Positions 22,161 through 34,421 of a stretch of DNA of 64,000 bases are shown here, piece by piece. Position 1 is the stretch's first letter; every line of letters starts with the position of its first letter. The translations under genes and the position numbers were made by a program. Under the pieces are notes generated by a model that was not told the origin of the DNA, did not search any database, and saw nothing but the letters and a program-made list of their open reading frames with translations. This DNA comes from Durusdinium trenchii (Eukaryota > Sar > Dinophyceae > Suessiales > Symbiodiniaceae). The stretch spans positions 1,035,660 through 1,099,659 of the forward strand of contig CAXAMN010025250.1 in the NCBI GenBank assembly GCA_963970005.1. The letters run 5' to 3'.

Positions 22161-22978
22161 GAAATGGATTTGACGTTTCTATCTCTTTCGGGGTCTGTAT
22201 AAAGGTAGATGTATTCTGAAGGACACGAGGTTTTCTTCGGATATTGGTGATCCACCCTCCCTGAAACAATCATGAAAGTGGAACCTCCCCTTTTAATATA
22301 GTCGAACAAGCCAGTCTTCCTTTTGGGGCCACGTTTCACTTACCATGTTTGGAGGGAGGGTACTCCAAAAACCACGGATGGTCTGATTGGTTTGATTTGG
22401 TTTCAGAATCTCGTGATGGTCTGACCATCGTCATTCGCTGCCGCGAGGTTGGATGGTGCCCAGTACTCAGCGTACTACGGCTTCCTTCGGCATCGCCGTT
22501 TGCACTTCAGGCGAGGGTGACCGATAAGCACCGATCGAAATAGCCAATGCTGGCGGTTTCTTCGGTTTTCTTCACTGTTGGAGAGTGGATGACACCTTTA
22601 TGTGTGTTTGTTTTGGTTAACCCCACCGAACAAGAGCCTCCATCTTTGACTCACAATGGTGTCTTTTGGGGGACTCCGGATAGATAGATGGAAGAGGGTG
22701 CTTCTGAAATGAAATTGGTTTTGGGAGGTGGACGATAGCACATGTTACGCATTTGGTGGGGGCAGATCCTGGCAAAACATCAGATTCTACAGTGCCCAAC
22801 ATGTTAGTCATCTGCATACAGTGCCCAACATGTTCGTCAAACCACCCAAACCCTCCTGGTGCCCATGAGTCGGACTCCCCCATCCTGAAACCACGTACTG
22901 GTCAAGCGCCTTCCGTTTCTCTTCTTTGTATGTTTTGGACCGGACGCGACCCCCACTTGTTTCCACCGTCGCTTTCAG

Positions 22979-23189
22979 CCCTGGGACCACCACTCCGGGC
23001 GCGGTGGTGCGCGGTGCCGCGGTGCCGCGGTGGCGGTCCAGGCAGTTGAGACCCTTCATCCCGGTCATTGCCTTCGTCCAGGGCAACCGCGCGCGCGACG
23101 CGCTGTCCGATAGCCCAAGGGCGTTTTGGAGGGTTCGGAGGGAGGTGGAAGGTTTGGACGGGTCTGGCGAATTCTGGGTCCAGGCGCGG
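22979..23189 (+). CDS. Candidate internal exon, ~70 codons
   Basis: CGCTTTCAG (one base completing a codon) to CGG^GTATGT, a consensus donor, on a codon boundary. It contains RPFIPVIAFVQGNRARDALS, then FWRVRREVEGLDGSG and FWVQAR. This is one of the longest splice-bounded frames here. A proline/hydrophobic core followed by charged helix suggests a folded domain, but no family is recognised. Confidence 0.45.
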
Positions 23190-23997
23190 GTATGTGGTGA
23201 AGGGAGTTTCTCACCCGCCTCGAGGCAGCCGCTAGAAGCACATGGGGATGATCTTCGCATGTTTCATTCTGAATCTGGTCCAACCTGAACCTGATTGAGC
23301 GATTTGCCGAGTCGGGAGCACCGTGTGCTTGCACTTCACCTAATGAAGGACCTGGAAATTCTGCGCTCGAACACCCTTCGTTGCTGCGCAGTGCGCCACA
23401 CAGTGCGGGGAGGGCACTGCATGCAGGGGGGCGGGCACCATGGCTGTAGGTCTTTGAGGCCTCCAGGCCGCCCCAGTCCGTCGTCCAAGTTCGGGTCGGG
23501 TCTGCGGTCTACGACCAACCTCTCAGACCGACCACTGAAGGTTGGCGCTCCCGTACCAGTTGGAGCCCCCGTGTGAGACTCAGATCGACAGGTTCCTGAC
23601 GATCGCTGAGGGACGTGAAGTGTGACGAAGTCTGAGGAAGTAGAAAGGTCGGTCGATCTAGTGAGATGAGGACGATGAGGTTCTTCTTAGGAGATGAACT
23701 GGTAAGTGCTTTGATGGGCAACCGGTTGCCCACCCGGTTTGAGGTGTTTGGGGTCAAAAGGGTCGGATTTCACGACCTTTACATGATTTATGGTTTTGGA
23801 CTGCTTGCTGCTTCGGCTTGTGGAAGTGATGCATTTTGCCTTCTTTCAAGACACCGAAACCGTCGTTTTAGCATTTTTATAGCTATCATTTGGGGTGAAA
23901 CCGGGGAAACGGGGCGGGCCCCTTCTCTTGAAAGTTTGAGTTGAGGAGTCCTTTCGCCCATCTCCACCTCCCCACCACCCTGTCCTAAGGGGTGCAG

Positions 23998-24177
23998 GAC
24001 GACCGAGGCGGCAGGGGCGGGGCACAGGCAGTTGGAGCTCCGGTCGTTCCGGTGGTTTCGTTCCTCCGGGAGCTTCTGCCTTTCGGCAGCAATCCTCGGA
24101 ACAACTCGGATTCGATGCATCTCTGGGCATTTTGGAACACCACCACCACCAACCCGAGGCCTAAGAGGAAAACACAA
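23998..24177 (+). CDS. Candidate internal exon, 60 codons
   Basis: GGGTGCAG opens at a codon boundary: Gly/Arg-rich start, APVVPVVSFLRELLPFGSNP, then a Thr/Pro/Lys-rich tail ending CAA^GTGCGA. Earlier GT sites exist, so the 3' border is uncertain. The reverse strand is partly open but less protein-like. Confidence 0.38.
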
Positions 24178-25693
24178 GTGCGAGTAGTGCGCTATAGGGC
24201 GTGATCGTGATCGGCAAACATGACACTTCAACATTGCCACCCTGAAGAGGGCAAAGATACGCACACATGCTGGCCCTTTTGGGATGACACCCATCACCCA
24301 TCGCCTGTGGAAACATGGGTTTGGTGGTGAGTTTTGAAGAAGATCCATGAGAATCTAGAATTATCTAATTACATGGGGAGCATGGGAGCACGGAGTGACG
24401 CTTCCCCCCGTAGCAAACGCTTTTTTCTACATGACAATTCCCCCCAACAGACCGTAGCTGGTTCGGCCAGTGAAGAGGCGCAGATGGGCTATAAATACAA
24501 TAAATGGCGTTTCATTGCGGGATTTGGAACATGGGAATGAACCTCATCCCCGGGGGCTCATACGTAGCAAAAATCGCTCGAAATAATCAATTCAACTCAT
24601 ACGGATACGCTGCCTGCGCGACCTTCGTTCTCACTCGATCCGGGTTTGGTTCATCCTCCACTTTCACCCCATGAACCGTCTCAGAGATGTCCCACGCATG
24701 GCACGTGGGAGCTCGTGACGTAGGGACCACGAGGGCGACCCTTTGCCGGGGAGGATGTCCACATCTCTTCGGGGACGAATCTGTTACGAAAGCCGGGGCT
24801 AGGCTGAAGTGAGTGTATGTGAAGGAAGTGAGTCTTTAGGGGGTGTGGATGTAAACCATATTAGTCTGGTGGTGTGTTTGCATATTTTTTTCCCACGGAG
24901 GTGCTCTTTTGGGGTTGGTGATGCAGAAGATGCAAAGTGATAGGGTGTTGCACTACAAGCATCATCACTACACTATAGAGTAGACAAAATGCACCCTTTA
25001 GATACCTTTAGATTACACCTCTTCTCAGGTTCACTCATCACTATGCACCATCAGCGCCCAGAATTGGACCTGAAAAAGACCTAACACTCAGAAAGACCAC
25101 TGTCTTGCATAACTTCCTTTCGCGCCCCTGTGGACTTTCTATAGCCAGCTTTTCCACCTATCACCCATGCCCACCGCCACTCAACTCCCACAATTCCCCC
25201 CCACCATGCGGTTGTTCCCTACGAAAGGCGCAGCACTCGTCTGGGCAGCTTCTGCGACGTGTTTCGAGAACATTGCTCAGAGATCCAGCTCGTGGAAACT
25301 GGGCGAGATAGCTTGCTGAAATGACTTCTTGCTGTGAATCGATGTCTCATCAATGTTAAACCATGTTAAACCGGCCCAGTGAGTGGCATCTCATCCGGGG
25401 TTTAGAATGAGGTGCTGTTTTGGGCCGCTGCTGAAACTTGGTTGTTGGGTTGGTTCATTGATGGATATTTGCGGGAGCTGACTATTAAGGGGGAAAGTGC
25501 AAGATAGCTATCACCTATGTGGATGGCTTATGGAGATTTGCTGCACTGCTTATGTGGGAATGACCTCCACATTAAAGTAACGCTGGCATATGTGGGCGCC
25601 ATTCAGCAGAGGGTCCAATCTTGACTCTATCCTAAGTTTTAACTCTTTTGCTAAGGATGTGGGCGCCATGGTTCTATCCTCTATCCCTCTTAA
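24178..25693. other. No supported gene
   Basis: Ordinary composition. A Pro/Ser-rich + frame lies at 25105-25311 without good borders. Confidence 0.35.
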
Positions 25694-25882
25694 CATAGGA
25701 TAGAGCCACTCTTATTGGACCTTGAGAGTGGAGCAACATCTTTTTTGGAGAGCACGGAAGGGGTACCCTGCCGTGAACACTACTCGTCCGGCGGAACGCT
25801 GCCGCTGACACGTGTCGTTTTTCATTCGTTTTTCCCCGGAGCATCTCCCAAGGTTCTCCCCAACGTCGCATGTGCAGCATGA
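25694..25882 (+). CDS. Candidate terminal exon, ~62 codons
   Basis: The + frame is open to TGA at 25880-25882 and contains ESGATSFLESTEGVPCREHY and TLPLTRVVFHSFFPGA. The 5' border could be at ATAG or TTGAG within the first 35 nt. The minus strand is also open with a GGCAGG^GTACCC donor-like site, so strand is tentative. Confidence 0.3.
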   Translation, partial: HRIEPLLLDLESGATSFLESTEGVPCREHYSSGGTLPLTRVVFHSFFPGASPKVLPNVACAA

Positions 25883-27664
25883 TTGGAACAAGGAAATCAA
25901 GGTGAAAAGAGCTACCTGGAACCAACTTGACCTTGGTTTTTGAGGGGAACAGACCATATTTCGGGTGGTTGGTGGTCCAACATAGGAGGTCATTCAGCTT
26001 CCAGGTACTTACGGAGTGACCTGCTGAAGACGATCCGATCCTGAAAACTGGTGCAGCTAGAGGAAACTAGTCGGACTCAGAAGTCCAGCTTTCTGGAGTA
26101 GGTGTTGTGATGTCTATGTCAGTAGGTGTCTCCCCAAAGTGCTGCAGAAGCCGGGGCCATTACAAAAGAAGCAGGCAACAGAAAAGAAACATCTCCACTG
26201 TGAAGTGGTGGAGTATAGATTTATCGGACATCTTGCGAGTAAGGAATATACAGGGATTGTTCGTTGGCCCCAAGCCCAACGGTTTCTCATCCCCAACGTA
26301 ACAACTGAGGGGCTACAACATACTCCTGTTGATTTTTAAGCCACGCGCTAAGCCATTTATATATTTGGCAGACCTGCGTGTTCAACATGATCCAGAAGTC
26401 ATTCTTATGCTTGCAGAAAACAAGAAACACTGTACTTAACCATGCTTAACGATCATGCCTTCCAAATCTGAAGGATACGCTATTCATGCCAAAAAACAAC
26501 GAAACAACTTTGATGTTCTCGGATTTTTCATGATTTTCTGTTCTCGCTTGGCTTCGTTTTGTTTGCCTCACTCCAAGGACAGCGTGCAGCTGGACGAATG
26601 GACGGGCCGAAGCTGGTTCCTGTCGCTTCGACCGCAATGCCTGCGAGGAAGAATTTGAGCGGTGGCTTTTCTCGTCGCTTGAATTGCGCCGGGTTCCAAA
26701 GAGGCTATGAGCAGCGTGGAGGACCAAAAAAGTCCCAACGGTTTGTGCATCCCCAACGAAATCCGTCAATAGGACTTACAGTCACCACCCAAACCACCAA
26801 ACATGTAGTAGGCCTTACCTGGCACCACCAGGTGAGTCGGGTGCTTTTGTTGACGAACCAAGAGAAATCCATGTGCTCTGGAAAAACATCAGCGGTGACT
26901 CTGAAAGACTGGTGGAAGCGGATGACATGGCACCGAAAGTATAACCATGCAATCGGTTCAACCAAGCCGGTGGTTTTCACTCCACGTCCGATGAAACGGA
27001 GTGGGTTTGTTTGCACCAATGGATCGTGACCAGCGAGGATCGGTGAGTGTTGGTTTCACCACTGGGGACGAAACCGAACGGTGGAAGACCACCTCGTGCT
27101 TGCCCGGTTTAGTCGAAGCAGTTACCACCTCGTGCTTGCCCGGTGCTTTCTCGTGCTTCCCGTCACAAGTGCAGCGAAAAACCCGTCACACACCCAACGA
27201 TCCAGGCTTTACAACTCCTTGATGGCTGGAAGCCTCAAGGAGGCACAGCTGTCGCTGTGGGTCCGGTTGTGAGGGAAACCCAAACGCTTTTCGGTGGTGT
27301 TGGAGGATGTTGGAGGTGGGGCGCGAGGAAAGAACTAGTGTAGCGATAGTGAAGATCGGAGGTGATTCATCCCACCCAAAGCAGGAGTTTGGCTCGTGAA
27401 GCCATGAAACGTGGAGGTATTTCATTTGGAAAAACATGGGCTTTTAGGTGGAGAGCACGTGCAGTTGCATGGTGAATTGGGACGCTTGTGAATGGATGTT
27501 CATTTATTTGGTTGATTAGACAAATACATCTTAAGCTTTCCAGCCGAATGGTGTTTCTGCTTTGATTGAGGGTCTTTGGGTGGTTGAGAGTACCCTTATA
27601 TACTTTCTTGGAAGTCCTTTGCTACTGATGTCCCTCAGCGGAGTGGCCTAATCAGGGGCTTAGC
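25883..27664. other. Weakly coding-like and repeat-bearing stretch
   Basis: 26559-27029 is open on + for 156 codons, but composition looks intronic after about 26660. A 22-nt direct repeat containing ACCTCGTGCTTGCCCGGT occurs near 27091 and 27125. Confidence 0.28.
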
Positions 27665-28087
27665 GTGTTTGAAGAATATTCTGATTTGAAGACATCGAAC
27701 GTCACGGAGACGGTAGAATTGTCAGTTTCTTCACCTGGCAGGCCTTTGCTGCACAATGTCACTCCAGAAAAGAACTGTGTAGCCCGATGTTTCTCTTTTC
27801 ATTTTGCAGTTTGCAAATTTGAAAGCCAGCCCCAACCTTTCAGAAAACTCTTCAAACCTTTTGTGCTTCAACTTGAAAGGAAGCAACTAGCACTCGGGAA
27901 AAACTACGACGACGACCACAACAACAGCAGCAGCAGCAGCAGCAGCGGCAACGGCAACGGCAACGGCAACAACATACTACCCTCCCTGAACAATCGTCGA
28001 AGTGGAGTGAACACCACTCATTTTGTGTTTGGATTGAACATGGTCTTCCCAGTGGCCATGCCATCCACTTCCACCATGGAGGTGTAA
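27665..28087 (+). CDS. Open frame with Asn/Ser and Gly/Asn tracts
   Basis: 140 codons from GTG (no ATG, so an internal segment if real) to TAA. It contains ETVELSVSSPGRP, then DDDHNN, seven serines and a GN repeat encoded by (AGC)n and (AACGGC)n microsatellites. Polar low-complexity tracts are common in protist proteins, but the microsatellite could equally keep a non-coding frame open. Confidence 0.25.
   Translation: MFEEYSDLKTSNVTETVELSVSSPGRPLLHNVTPEKNCVARCFSFHFAVCKFESQPQPFRKLFKPFVLQLERKQLALGKNYDDDHNNSSSSSSSGNGNGNGNNILPSLNNRRSGVNTTHFVFGLNMVFPVAMPSTSTMEV
27907..27973. repeat. (AGC)n-(AACGGC)n microsatellite
   Basis: GACGACGACC, then CAGCAGCAGCAGCAG, then CGGCAACGGCAACGGCAAC. Confidence 0.95.
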
Positions 28088-28471
28088 AAGCATGTAAACA
28101 ACCAAAGAAAGCAAAACCAACAAATCCCTTCAGGGCCTATGTCAGTCCATGAGTGCTTCTGATTCTAGGTGTAACAAAAACACATGCAACATGTGTTCAG
28201 GGCCTAATATCCGTGTTTACCAAAGCAACCCAACCGAAACCGCGCTTGCCGCCAACACCGCCCGCGACAAAAAAACAACCTCCGAGCACTGAAGGGGATT
28301 TCCTCGCAGTTCAGTGTTTAGGCCTAGTAGCGTCATGTAGCATCCTCTTGTTACGAATAATGCCAGTTTCAGCGCCCCCTTCAGTGTCCGCGATGCGTCT
28401 TCGCTCGCTCCCTTCGCGTGCGTCTTCGCTCGTGCGCGTCCGATCGCTCCGTTCGCGTCCGCACTGGTCAG

Positions 28472-28541
28472 GCCTGGATTTTGCTCCTGGATGCCTCGCG
28501 GGGCCTCCAGGTGCGGGCGTTGGGCGTCGGCATTCCTCGAG
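28472..28541 (+). CDS. Candidate short internal exon
   Basis: CTGGTCAG opens at a codon boundary into AWILLLDASRGLQ and VGIPR, ending CGAG^GTGGTC after one base of a codon. An internal donor CAG^GTGCGG at 28510 would shorten it. Upstream 28385-28460 carries GCGTCTTCGCTCG / GATCGCTCCGTTCG repeats. Its end phase fits the next candidate at 29221. Confidence 0.35.
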
Positions 28542-29220
28542 GTGGTCGATCTTTTTGGTCGCACGTTTCTTTCGAAGAGAAAAGGCACATGGGATCACAT
28601 GGGTATACTTCGGTTTCGTTTTGATGTTTGTTTTTACTTTGTTTTGATGTTTTAGGTGAACTATGGGTATAATTTGGTGCGGTTTTGGGCTTTTTTTCTG
28701 TTTTCAACGGCCATGGAGTGAAACTCCAGTTTTTGGGGAAAGAGTGCCTTCAGAACTTCAGCCAAGGTCTTGGACTTTTGTTGTTGGTCAATGTGTGTGG
28801 ATGTTTCTTTGTTTGGTACTGCTTACATTTTGCCAGACTGTTTCATGGTATTGGATGGTTGTTCTTGGGAGTTTGGTGAGGCGGATTTCTGAAAGCGATG
28901 GATCCAAACACCCACTGTGGCGGGTGTTTGTTTCTTCACATGCTACTGCATAGAGATTACATGAATTCCAAAATAAGGATGAACTCGTCTGCCAGTTCAT
29001 CGGCAAGAACTGTAAGGATTCAATCAGACCAGCTTTGTTTCGTGTTCGCACCAGTCGACTGGCCGTGAAAACAACGCTTCTTCTTCATTTCTCGCTCCAT
29101 ATTCTCACACGATCCAGCATGATGGATCGCATATTTTCTTTATTCAATCGAACATCAGATAATCCAAGGCACATTCAATCCACCCTAAACCCCGAAAAAC
29201 ACCTGACATCCGCATGACAG

Positions 29221-29330
29221 GACGACAGTCCACTGTCGTCCGTCGCGTCCGCCGCGTCCGCGATGCGTCCCTCGCGCAGGCCGTGTCCTCACCGCTGCCG
29301 GCGGCCGAGCTGAGACGCTGCGCGCTGTGA
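29221..29330 (+). CDS. Candidate exon, alternative terminal
   Basis: CATGACAG, then two bases completing a codon, then an Arg/Val-rich start and LAQAVSSPLPAAELRRCAL to TGA. An internal GCC^GTGTCC donor at 29282 would remove the stop and leave at a codon boundary, which would connect in phase to 30290. The minus strand is also GC-rich and open. Confidence 0.33.
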
Positions 29331-29934
29331 TGCCGGTCGAGACGCCTGAGACGCTGCCCTTCCGTGTTCTCGAAAGAGTGAAGATGATGTTTTTGGGAGA
29401 TCACTGATTCAAGAGCGGCAGGTGAGTATAGTTATTATTTGTTTTTGCCATGGCAATGGTGAAAATTCGGTTTTCATCAGGGTGAACATGTTTTTAAGAG
29501 GAAGAACAGGATTGTGGAAGAGGCCCATTATCTCCCCTAGGTGATGAGGTGAAGTAAGCTGTCCTCTCCCCTCATGATCAGTAAGCGGTCGTGGCTTTTG
29601 GAGGATCCGACCGTGTTTAGTGATGAAAATTCATGGGTCCGAGATTCAGCTCTTGGATCACTGAAGACCAGTCAGGTCAATATCAGTTCGTAAAACTCCA
29701 TGAAACTCCGTGTCACTTGGACCGGTGGCCATCCGAGAAATGTCCAAAAGAGACCTCTTGAACCCACTCATCACTTCCTGCTTGGACACTAGCGTGCCAC
29801 CGAAATTTCTGGGTGCGCAAGATGTACAGTCAGAGGAGGCTTGTGGGAGACCCAAACTGTAACTGAGAACAATCGAACATGTCCAAAGAGAGTCCTCTTG
29901 AAAGATCAGTGCTGAAACATGCATTTCCCCCCAG

Positions 29935-30182
29935 GCGATCTAGACTTGGATCGTCTAACGACGTCCAATGTCGATCCACTTTGGCACTGTCCCATCGGTC
30001 CCAGGGGGTCCGAGGGTGTTCAACCACATGCTCAGCCACGCTTCGAAGCGTGGCCTCATGGTGTGCCCCTGATTTCTGATGCCAAGTGTTTTACGTCTTC
30101 GGGTCCGGAGGAGACAGCACCCGGGGTCGAACCAAGTACAGTCGCTCTTCGGGGGGGTCGAACTTCTTCTACAGGCCGTTGA
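29935..30182 (+). CDS. Candidate exon, alternative terminal
   Basis: CCCCCCAG is a strong acceptor. The frame reads LDLDRLTTSNVDPLWHCPIG, then Pro/Glu/Thr-rich sequence, to TGA at 30180. A CCAA^GTACAG donor near 30137 is possible. Its phase does not fit the 30290 chain, so it would be a competing model. Confidence 0.28.
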
Positions 30183-30289
30183 GACCTATTGGTACCAACA
30201 AGCCAAAGCGCAGGTAGCCGAACACATCGAAGTGGAAGTGGATGGACCCGAACGCATGACGATGTTCATCTATTTTCCTTCAAGAACAG

Positions 30290-30406
30290 GGTGGTTTCCA
30301 CTTCCATGTGAATGTGTATTGGAACCCGTTTCCGTTGGGCTGCGACCCTGTCAATTCTCAGTTTGCCATACTTTGCCCCAATGGGATTCTTTTGGGCGGG
30401 AGCGAT
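30290..30406 (+). CDS. Candidate exon 1 of the phase-consistent chain
   Basis: CAAGAACAG opens at a codon boundary into VNVYWNPFPLGCDPVNSQFA, then ILCPNGILLGGSD, 39 codons. It ends exactly where a (GT)n microsatellite begins, so the microsatellite supplies the donor GTGTGT. The aromatic/proline-rich composition is very unlike the flanks. No family recognised. Confidence 0.48.
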
Positions 30407-30430
30407 GTGTGTGTGTGTGTGTGTGTGTGT
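30405..30430. repeat. (GT)n microsatellite serving as a donor site
   Basis: Thirteen GT dinucleotides directly after the last codon of the candidate exon. Confidence 0.95.
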
Positions 30431-31181
30431 GGGGAAGGACCCCTTCGTTTTGTGCGTTCGACCGTTCCAAGTGAAGCAAGTACACTCCGACTCATGAACA
30501 TGGAAGTGGAGTTCACCCCTGTTCGTAAAGCAAAGGAGTCTTCCAAGGGACCATGCTATCCACTTCTATGTGATGTGTTCGTCAGAGTGTAAACCAAGAC
30601 ATAGGAAGACCATGCTATCTTCCACAGCCTTGCCTGTCCACACAAGACGTGTGCGATGTGGAGAAGTCGTCCTGCAACCTCAATACATCTGATGTCCTGG
30701 AGAGGATTCCGATGTCCTCCTTTCCCAAAAGACAGATCTGGGTCAACTTGGAACAAGACATTGGCCAAAGACGGATGCTTGTAAGGCTGAAGTCCATCGT
30801 ACTCCTTGCAAGAGTCGGTAAAGATGATCACTCTCATTGCTAAAGTTCATCAACCCGTCTCCGTTTGTGATGTTGAGAACCAGTATTCTTGATTTAATGG
30901 TAAGTCACAGTTTCTGATTTTTTTTTATTTTTCCAAAGACCATACATATTAAGGGTATCCAGGGCTGTGCCATTGTATAACAGTCGGTAAACAAGAACAC
31001 CATCATCATCATCATCATCACTATTTTAGAGATGGAAAGGCCTGCGAAACTTGGGCCCCATCATCATCCAGAACGGGCCCGCGGAATGGAATTATACCCA
31101 AAGAGTATCAACTTAAGCCATGCTATTAGGTTGGAGGCCATTGCTATCATACCCAAAGTGTATTAACTGAAGGTGTTACAG

Positions 31182-31334
31182 GAGAACTGCTCCATCAAGA
31201 TCCGATCTTCTCGGCTGAAATGGGGTCGGGAGGAGACGATTGCGACGCGACAGATGCACCGCGCAGATGCCATGGCGACCGAAGAAAAAAGGACGGCCGA
31301 TCTTCTAAGCTGCTCCTCACTTGGTCTATCGCCT
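31182..31334 (+). CDS. Candidate exon 2 of the chain, 51 codons
   Basis: GTTACAG opens at a codon boundary: a basic start (KIRSSRLKWGREE), then MATEEKRTADLLSCSSLG, ending CCT^GTTTAC. Charged and helical. A GGTTGGAGGCC unit lies at 31131, inside the upstream intron. Confidence 0.45.
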
Positions 31335-31700
31335 GTTTACGGGCCCCATGAGCAGAACATTCAACTTGGTCGCGAGAGGCACTATAGCCTTTTTTTCAGA
31401 CATATATAGCTCACATTTGGTATATCTATTCACAGTTCCGGCCATTCCGGCTTCAGATTCCTGAAACACTGCACGAGACCCTTTTTGTTTGGGTCAGACA
31501 TCTGCATGTCCGACACGTGCACCATGTGAAGAAATGATGCGACACCGGTAGAACCACCGGTGGTGAAGCCCACGGAGAATGGAGGAGGTCGTACTTGGGA
31601 TGTCCATGGGTGCAAGGGTCTTCTATTTTCCCTTCCTCGGAACTTCCGTGACTTGAAACAGTTAGTACTCCACCTACTTAGTCAACCCATCCACTACCAG

Positions 31701-31805
31701 AGGCTACCAGAGGCTCTCGGGGTTCGTCGTTTTCGTCCTTTTTCCACAGGGTTCGACGACGTGTCGCTTCTTCGGTTTCGATGTGCACTGGACCACGGAG
31801 ATTTG
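31701..31805 (+). CDS. Candidate exon 3 of the chain, 35 codons
   Basis: CTACCAG opens at a codon boundary: PEALGVRRFRPFSTG, then FDDVSLLRFRCALDHGDL, ending TTG^GTGAAA. Two AG sites ten bases apart leave the start slightly uncertain. Confidence 0.45.
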
Positions 31806-32159
31806 GTGAAAACCACCCCAACCGAGTCGTCCTCTTCGGATGAGTTCAATGTTCATCCGAGTTCTTTGTTTGGCAAAAACGCACCTGTTTTTTCTTTCAG
31901 GCCACCATCCACAGGGTGGCTTAGGTTTTTAGAGCCCCCCGGACTATGTGTGTTTTCCATCTAATAACTATCCTTTGAATACAGTTGTTCAACATCCGAA
32001 CTTGTCAGACTTTGCTGAGCGGCTCTGGTCCAGCGGCTCTGCTGGCGCGAGTGTCTCAATCCACTTCTGTCGGTTTTTCCAAAGGTCCCAGGTCTTGAGT
32101 GGCTCAGGATGCGTTCTTTTGTTTTAAATCTCTTTTTGGGCTACTTCGACCAAACTCAG

Positions 32160-32265
32160 AGGGTGACACGAGCTGCCGGAGGAGGATTGCACGAAAACTG
32201 GCCCCAGGAGACTGACCACTTGACCTACTTGGTTCGCGGCAAATGGTGGACGGAGCAGGGTTCAG
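32160..32265 (+). CDS. Candidate exon 4 of the chain
   Basis: CAAACTCAG opens at a codon boundary: RVTRAAGGGL, then HENWPQETDHLTYLVRGKWW, ending TTCAG^GTGGAC after one base of a codon. A second + frame across 32205-32335 (TKTIQLEVQSFWIQLVMDEM, ending GACAG^GTGGGG) is equally protein-like and would make a different exon. Confidence 0.4.
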
Positions 32266-32759
32266 GTGGACCAAAACCATCCAACTCGAGGTGCAGAGCT
32301 TTTGGATCCAACTCGTGATGGACGAGATGGACAGGTGGGGATGACCAACGAGACCGGACGACGGCCGTGCTGTTTTCATCTTCCTTTGCCCGATGTGAAG
32401 GCTCGAGAGAAGAGCAGTTTGGCAGCTCGCACAGATAGGTGCCAAAGATTCTTCACGGCAATTCAGACCTATAAAGAGCAGTGGTATTGGAAAGGTCAAT
32501 ATATAATATGGAAGGTAGCTAGCTGACTTGTTCCTTGCACCGTCCCATCATGTTCTGACTGGGAAACTACATCCAAAATGCCCAAGCAGAAGACATTCCG
32601 GGTGCTCTCTGCCCGATGAAAGCGAAACTACCCGATGATTCGCATGCCCGATTGGCTACTGCCAAGGGCGGAAGCTGCAGAATCATGACATACCCCCGGA
32701 CGTGGGGCAACTCAATGTGGCGGGAGAAGTGCACCCAAACTCGTGACATTCTCCATCAG

Positions 32760-32935
32760 TCACGGTGCAGTATCCGCCGATGCCTCACCGGTCGTGTTCG
32801 TTCTCCGGTCGCGTCTCCAGTTTCATGTCGCCATGGATCGGAGCGACCCGGATTTTGCCGGGCAGCTTGACCCCCCGGCAGCCAGGCGCGTGCCCCGCTG
32901 CCCGGACTGACACGGCCCGAGGTGTCCGCTTCTTG
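32760..32935 (+). CDS. Candidate exon 5 of the chain, consensus donor
   Basis: TCTCCATCAG, two bases completing the codon left open by the previous exon (giving Val), then SFSGRVSSFMSPWIGATRIL and a Pro/Ala/Arg-rich part, ending TTCTTG^GTGAGT. Its GC content far exceeds that of its flanks. Among the best-supported exons in the window by signal. Confidence 0.5.
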
Positions 32936-33956
32936 GTGAGTCTCGCGTTCGGACACGAAGCTCGGGACTGGATTTGGATACCAGGGGACCCTAGCCTTCC
33001 AAGACCATTTGGTGTTGCATCAGTGTAAAACTCCTAGTAAGACCATGGTTGTTCAGTAAGAATTCATGGCGCTTGGAATCCTATGTAGCGTACATATATA
33101 TAATATAATATATATAAATATAGATATATTAATATTGTATATGAAAACCATTTGGTGAACCACCCCCAGTTCCCTTTGATCATCATGCGCATCATGCACA
33201 CATGTGCGACCGTTTAGTCGCGTCGCCTAGTCGTTGACTTGGCTCCGGATAGGGAAGACGAGGACTGAATCATTCCTCGAATTGTCCAAACCCATCACAG
33301 CCTAAACCCACCTGAACTTGGAGTTGTGAAGACTTGAACTTGGAAGAACTGAACAAGGATCACGTGTTTGATCCCCAATCCGAACGAAGGGCGAAGAGAA
33401 TCGCTCCAGCTCACTGGAGTGGTTTTGAAGACGGGGCTTCTCTCCAGGCCCTTTGGATGCGGTGCTGGGGTATCTCCTACAGGACCCAGAGCTGCTGGGT
33501 TTGCATTACATATCAAGGTAGTTGTGGTTTCAGAGGGCCTAGCACTTTGGAGACCTGTTAAAGATTCCAAGAGCTTCAACACTTGGAAGCGTTCCGTTTT
33601 GTCTTCGTGCGTTTTCAAGCTTCAAAAGTTCAAAGGCCTTCTGAGATGAACTGGTTGAGAAAGATGCGGAGGCAGCTAGCAAGCAGAGCTGGTCATGTGA
33701 GACTGGCCAGAAAGGCCTCAGAGGACTTGAAGATGTGTTGGATACAACTGAAGCACTTGGAGTAAATCACCGGCATTCACCAGCCCTGTCTCAAACCTCC
33801 ACACTTTACCCAACAGCATTGGCAATGTCCTGGTGGAGTGGAACAGTGCCTAGTGCCTCATGCCGGCGGGCCTTGCAGCCACTTAATTCAGAACTTCAAC
33901 CGCAAACCTTCAAGAGTATTATCAGGCCATGCAGAACTCCAAAGCCGAACAAGCAG

Positions 33957-34125
33957 AACCTCGGATCACGCCCATCGCGCGTGGTCGGATCGCGCGCGCT
34001 CCGTTCGGGAAAAACGCCTGCTCGATGCGCTGTGGAGTGCTCGGATCGCGCCGCAGCGCCGCATCTCGTTCGACCAATCGAAGCTCGACCGTGAAATCAG
34101 GATGAGAGGGATCCAAGCAGCTTGA
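33957..34125 (+). CDS. Candidate terminal exon of another gene or isoform
   Basis: CAAGCAG, one base completing a codon, then VREKRLLDALWSARIAPQRR and SFDQSKLDREIRMRG to TGA at 34123-34125. Strongly charged and helical. Its phase does not fit the 32760-34422 junction, so if real it is an alternative end. Confidence 0.38.
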
Positions 34126-34421
34126 GCAGGTTTAGCAATAATCTCACCACCATATCCAACAAAAGACCCAATTACGCAACCTTTATGCAGCAGGTTTTTG
34201 TTTTTTGGAGTGTTCTGCACAGACGTCGCAATCGGGAATTCGCGTTGCATCCTTTGGACTGCATGTCTCTTTGCTGTTGCAAAGCACTTTGGAACTTGGG
34301 AGGAACCCGAGTCCATGGAAAGACGAGATTAGCGGTCCTGTTGAGACGAGATTTGATCACCAGAACCTTCCTCTTGGACCACAAAACCAGGCCTGTTGCA
34401 CCAAGGTTCTCCCACCTGCAG

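Larger units (their letters stand above)
20373..22978. other. Long stretch without a supported exon
   Basis: Holds an ACTAGTAGC-type block (21134-21220) and one copy of the ATAGATAGAAA / TTTCCAATA element (22112-22160). Open frames at 21190-21441 and 21472-21924 lie on the minus strand. A competing + frame at 21645-21758 reads STLRSAPRPGDAVKGGRS. None has convincing borders. Confidence 0.35.
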
